From positions 1 through 39,026 of the IMG/VR virus record IMGVR_UViG_3300033141_003639: DNA of 39,026 nt; one strand, given 5' to 3'. The stretch is from a virus. Both the position numbers and the translations under genes were made by a program. Numbering within the stretch: the stretch's first letter is position 1; each line of letters starts with the position of its first letter. Below, piece by piece: positions 36,908-39,026 of the stretch. The notes below the pieces were generated by a model, which was not told where the DNA came from, made no database searches, and saw only the letters and a program-made list of their open reading frames with translations.

Positions 36908-37510
36908 TCAGACCTTTTTTAATTGATGCCCGTGCTTTTTCTTTGATTTCAAATACTTTTCATTGTGGCTGTTAGGAGCAACTTCGTGGCTTTGCCTGCG
37001 CACCTTAATGCCCATTGCCTCAATAGCTTTAATCTTGCTTGGATTATTGGTCATTAAAACCACCTCTTTCACATTAAAATCGCCCAGCGCCTCACCAACA
37101 ATGCGGTATTCTCTATTGTCATCTGGCAACCCAAGCATCCTGTTTGCCTCATAGGTATCAAAACCCCTTTCTTTTAAAGCATACGCCCTGATTTTATTGG
37201 TCAAGCCAATGTCTCTGCCTTCTTGAAAAAGATAGAAAATGCCGCCTCTGGCCTTTTTGGCCTCTTGCATTGCTTTTGCTAGTTGCTCGTGGCAATCGCA
37301 TAAGCTAGAAAAAAGAATATCGCCAGTAATACAGCTAGAGTGGATGCGGATAAGCAATGGCTTTTTTGTGTCTGCTTTAGGGTGAAGCAGGAAAATGTGC
37401 TCTTTGCCAGTAATCTTATGGCGGTAAACATAAAGCCGCCAATCGCCATACTTTGTGCTTAACTGGCATTCAGCTGAAACCTCATAAAATCTAACTTTTT
37501 GGTTGTTCAT
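36908..37510 (-). CDS. GTP cyclohydrolase II homologue
   Basis: A 200-residue enzyme of the RibA GTP cyclohydrolase II type. RIHSSCITGDILFSSLCDC carries the zinc Cys residues (C60, C71, C73) with the spacing seen in E. coli RibA. YLFQEGRDIGLTNKIRAYAL is the substrate-binding segment, and TYEANRMLGLP and MTNNPSKIKAIEAMGI follow as usual. The enzyme opens the GTP ring and releases formate and pyrophosphate, giving the first riboflavin precursor. A phage copy without other riboflavin genes suggests another use, such as a modified nucleotide. Its neighbour 37536 supports this idea. Confidence 0.82.
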   Translation of the reverse strand: MNNQKVRFYEVSAECQLSTKYGDWRLYVYRHKITGKEHIFLLHPKADTKKPLLIRIHSSCITGDILFSSLCDCHEQLAKAMQEAKKARGGIFYLFQEGRDIGLTNKIRAYALKERGFDTYEANRMLGLPDDNREYRIVGEALGDFNVKEVVLMTNNPSKIKAIEAMGIKVRRQSHEVAPNSHNEKYLKSKKKHGHQLKKV

Positions 37511-37523
37511 ATTTTAAATTGGC

Positions 37524-37549
37524 GGGGAGGATGGACTACTCCCCTTTTT
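37524..37549 (+). terminator. Weak plus-strand terminator-like hairpin
   Basis: GGGGAG and CTCCCC form a 6-bp stem followed by TTTTT on the plus strand, between two minus-strand genes. It may simply be an mRNA hairpin in the early operon. No plus-strand gene is known to end here. Confidence 0.25.
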
Positions 37550-37844
37550 GCTTTTCCTCTAGCAAGATAATCGCCATCAGCGAATAGCAAGCAATGTCCA
37601 TCAGCGTGTCAACGATTGTCTCGTTGGCGCACCTTGCCTGCCTTCCTCTTGCTAAAGTTTTCAGCCGCCCAAACTTATGAACCATTCTGACCACTACGCC
37701 GACCCACGGCTCAATGCCCAGCTCGGCAACTTCCTTAATGTCTTTCATCGGCTCGTCGCCAGAATAGTCGCTTGCTTTGGCTGAATGAAGTTCAGCCATA
37801 CGGCTAAGGAGCTTATAAAACTTTGGATGTCCTGACCTTTTCAT
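37536..37844 (-). CDS. Nucleotide modification associated domain 1 (DUF1599)-like protein
   Basis: A 102-residue helical protein. KFYKLLSRMAELHSAKASDYSG, then EPWVGVVVRMVHKFGRLKTLARG, then ETIVDTLMDIACYSLMAIILLEE match the pattern of DUF1599, which Pfam calls nucleotide modification associated domain 1. The acidic and Lys residues (D22, K57, D80, D84) resemble an all-alpha NTP pyrophosphatase site. Next to the cyclohydrolase it suggests base or nucleotide modification. The start overlaps the nuclease gene (ATGA). Confidence 0.68.
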   Translation of the reverse strand: MKRSGHPKFYKLLSRMAELHSAKASDYSGDEPMKDIKEVAELGIEPWVGVVVRMVHKFGRLKTLARGRQARCANETIVDTLMDIACYSLMAIILLEEKQKGE

Positions 37845-38416
37845 TTTTCCCTCCCTATTTTTTTGCTTTGCCCATATATCTCTCTTAATTCGGCGTCAAA
37901 CTTTTCCAGCACTTCAGCCATAAATGCCCAGCGCTTATCATCGGGCTGATAAGGATAAACATCCAGCCAAAGACGGCGGTGGCGGTTGTTACCAAAGACG
38001 CCTAAATAAACTGGCTTATTAAAAGCACGGTATTCGGCTTCCAGCTGAAACTCCCACTTTGGCAAAATGCGGCGGGTAACTTTTACTGGCGCTTTGGTTT
38101 CCAAAATGCTTTTAGGGAAAACAAAGTCGGGTTTAACTACCAAGACAATGCCTTCTTTTATCTTGATTACTTTCTTTGGCTCATACTCGTGGGGAATACC
38201 CGTTTCTTTTAAAGCAAGGGCGTATCTTGCCTCCATTGCCTGACCTGTGGCAATGTTCATTGCCCCTGCCTCGTCAATCGTCCTTTTCTGGAAAAAGTGC
38301 TTTGGCTTTAGCCAGCCCGAGTGCATTGCCCATACCTCGCTGGCATAATACCTGCCCAGTTTTCGCTTGTGAAAGGTGCTGTTGATGTGGTCAATAAGCG
38401 GCTGATTGGCGTTCAT
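37841..38416 (-). CDS. PD-(D/E)XK nuclease, Cas4/RecB-like
   Basis: A 191-residue protein. The catalytic core VVKPDFVF (D97) and ILETKAPV (E106, K108) plus QLEAEYRAF (QxxxY, 124-129) are the classic PD-(D/E)XK signature of RecB-type and Cas4-like exonucleases. N-terminal ASEVWAMHSGWL fits the family. No CxxC iron-sulphur set is clear, so plain Cas4 is less likely than a phage exonuclease. It probably processes DNA ends during replication or recombination. It belongs to the early operon, overlapping both neighbours. Confidence 0.78.
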   Translation of the reverse strand: MNANQPLIDHINSTFHKRKLGRYYASEVWAMHSGWLKPKHFFQKRTIDEAGAMNIATGQAMEARYALALKETGIPHEYEPKKVIKIKEGIVLVVKPDFVFPKSILETKAPVKVTRRILPKWEFQLEAEYRAFNKPVYLGVFGNNRHRRLWLDVYPYQPDDKRWAFMAEVLEKFDAELREIYGQSKKIGREK

Positions 38417-38634
38417 ATTGGCAATTCAGCTTGTCCCTGCTCTTTGTTTAGCGCTTCCTCGTATTTCTCATCAACCATTTCTTTTGCTTTTTTCCAAGCA
38501 AGGTCAATCAATGCCTCCATCTGCGAAGAAGATAACTGTTTGCCAGCATAAATCTGCCCCAAAAGGTTGCACAAACTGCCAAAGGGCATAAAAGCGCCTT
38601 CCCTTTTAAACTTTTCTATCCATTGAGTGCTCAT
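38413..38634 (-). CDS. Small early protein, helical
   Basis: A 73-residue protein, MSTQWIEKFKREGAFMPFGSLC..., then LSSSQMEALIDLAWKKAKEMVDEKYEEALNKEQGQAELPI. The C-terminal two-thirds are helical and acidic. Its stop overlaps the nuclease start (ATGA). I recognise no family. It may regulate or accompany the nuclease. Confidence 0.6.
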   Translation of the reverse strand: MSTQWIEKFKREGAFMPFGSLCNLLGQIYAGKQLSSSQMEALIDLAWKKAKEMVDEKYEEALNKEQGQAELPI

Positions 38635-38636
38635 AT

Positions 38637-38834
38637 TTATTCTTTAGACGGACACCGCCTTGTGGTTAATTCTTTTTCAACTTCTATATCATACTCTTCA
38701 GCCGTGCCGCTATATGGATTATTCTCGCTGAAACCCTTTTTGTCTCTTCTTATCCCGTCAGGCAAAGATAAATCCTCTAGCGTCGGCTTAAAGATGTTTT
38801 GGTAAAACCACTCGCCAAAATCATTTTTTTTCAT
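38637..38834 (-). CDS. Small acidic early protein
   Basis: A 65-residue protein, MKKNDFGEWFYQNIFKPTLEDL..., ending TTRRCPSKE. It is mixed polar and acidic. Its start overlaps the end of the 57-residue gene upstream by 14 bp. No family was recognised. Confidence 0.55.
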   Translation of the reverse strand: MKKNDFGEWFYQNIFKPTLEDLSLPDGIRRDKKGFSENNPYSGTAEEYDIEVEKELTTRRCPSKE

Positions 38835-38994
38835 TTTCTTGGACTTCGCATTTAACGAAGTAATTAAACTTGTCTTCGTAACTCATTTTAGCGGCTTGGT
38901 CGGCCTCCAAAGCGCCTTCGCCAACAGCGTAGGCAATAAAGTTGTCAAGCCACTTTTTTTGCTTTTCATCAAGCATTAGCTCGTTAATTGTCAT
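38821..38994 (-). CDS. 57-residue early protein
   Basis: An ORF, MTINELMLDEKQKKWLDNFIAY..., with AVGEGALEADQAAKMSYEDKFNYFVKCEVQENEKK. It is acidic and helical. Its start overlaps the stop of the partial gene at the window edge (ATGA), and its end overlaps the next start, so it is very likely translated. No family was recognised. Confidence 0.65.
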   Translation of the reverse strand: MTINELMLDEKQKKWLDNFIAYAVGEGALEADQAAKMSYEDKFNYFVKCEVQENEKK

Positions 38995-39026
38995 ATTGGC
39001 ATTTTAATAAATACATTTTCCCCAGA
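38991..39026 (-). CDS. 3' end of a gene cut by the window edge
   Basis: The last 11 codons of a minus-strand gene (SGENVFIKMPI) end at a TGA that overlaps the next start codon. The rest lies outside the window, so the product cannot be named. Confidence 0.45.
   Translation of the reverse strand, partial: SGENVFIKMPI

Overview
The window looks like most of the genome, or a large part of the genome, of a tailed double-stranded DNA bacteriophage (Caudoviricetes). It has a complete head module in the usual order: terminase small and large subunits, portal, scaffold, and a major capsid protein resembling the N4-gp56 family. Tail fibres, a lysis region and a tightly overlapping early operon are also present. 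I see no tail sheath, tail tube or obvious tape measure, so a short-tailed (podovirus-like) particle is the best guess. The host is bacterial: several genes have AGGAGG-type ribosome binding sites, and two promoters match the sigma-70 consensus perfectly. The species cannot be told from the sequence. No tRNA, integrase, polymerase or CRISPR array was recognised.

Nearly everything is read from the minus strand, so the logical order runs from high to low coordinates. (1) 39.0-32.0 kb is an early operon with many ATGA overlaps: a PD-(D/E)XK nuclease, a nucleotide-modification-associated protein, a GTP cyclohydrolase II homologue, a DUF6745-like repeat protein, an HNH endonuclease and small proteins. 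Several genes here share a repeated leader that encodes MTKNK. (2) 31.4-25.3 kb is the head module. (3) 25.2-19.1 kb is a glycan module: glycosyltransferases, methyltransferases, a sugar-nucleotide dehydrogenase and a polysaccharide deacetylase. It starts at an 85-bp element made of interleaved inverted repeats that includes a start codon. (4) 19.1-8.5 kb holds two related tail-fibre modules, another glycosyltransferase, an adaptor-like protein, a beta-propeller-like protein and two fibres with C1q-like heads. (5) 8.5-5.0 kb has two long helical proteins, possibly internal virion or ejection proteins. (6) 4.3-0.15 kb is the lysis and end-of-operon region: an XhlA-like protein, a phosphoesterase, a transglutaminase-like protein carrying an intein, a holin candidate, a lysozyme-like enzyme and a RusA-like resolvase. 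It ends at a terminator.

The most unusual content is on the plus strand. Two self-contained units run against all the other genes: 4354-5146 and 31446-31962. Each has a perfect TTGACA-16 bp-TATAAT promoter, then several hundred bases that fold into nested long-range helices, then one tiny membrane-protein ORF without a ribosome binding site, then an intrinsic terminator. They resemble phage morons, but each has a large structured RNA as leader or as its main product. A 15-bp palindrome, GTCAA-N5-TTGAC, occurs five times in the window. One copy overlaps the -35 box of the second unit, one lies just before the ORF of the first, and one abuts the terminase start codon. This suggests a shared regulator acting at both units and at the packaging genes. 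The regulator itself was not identified.
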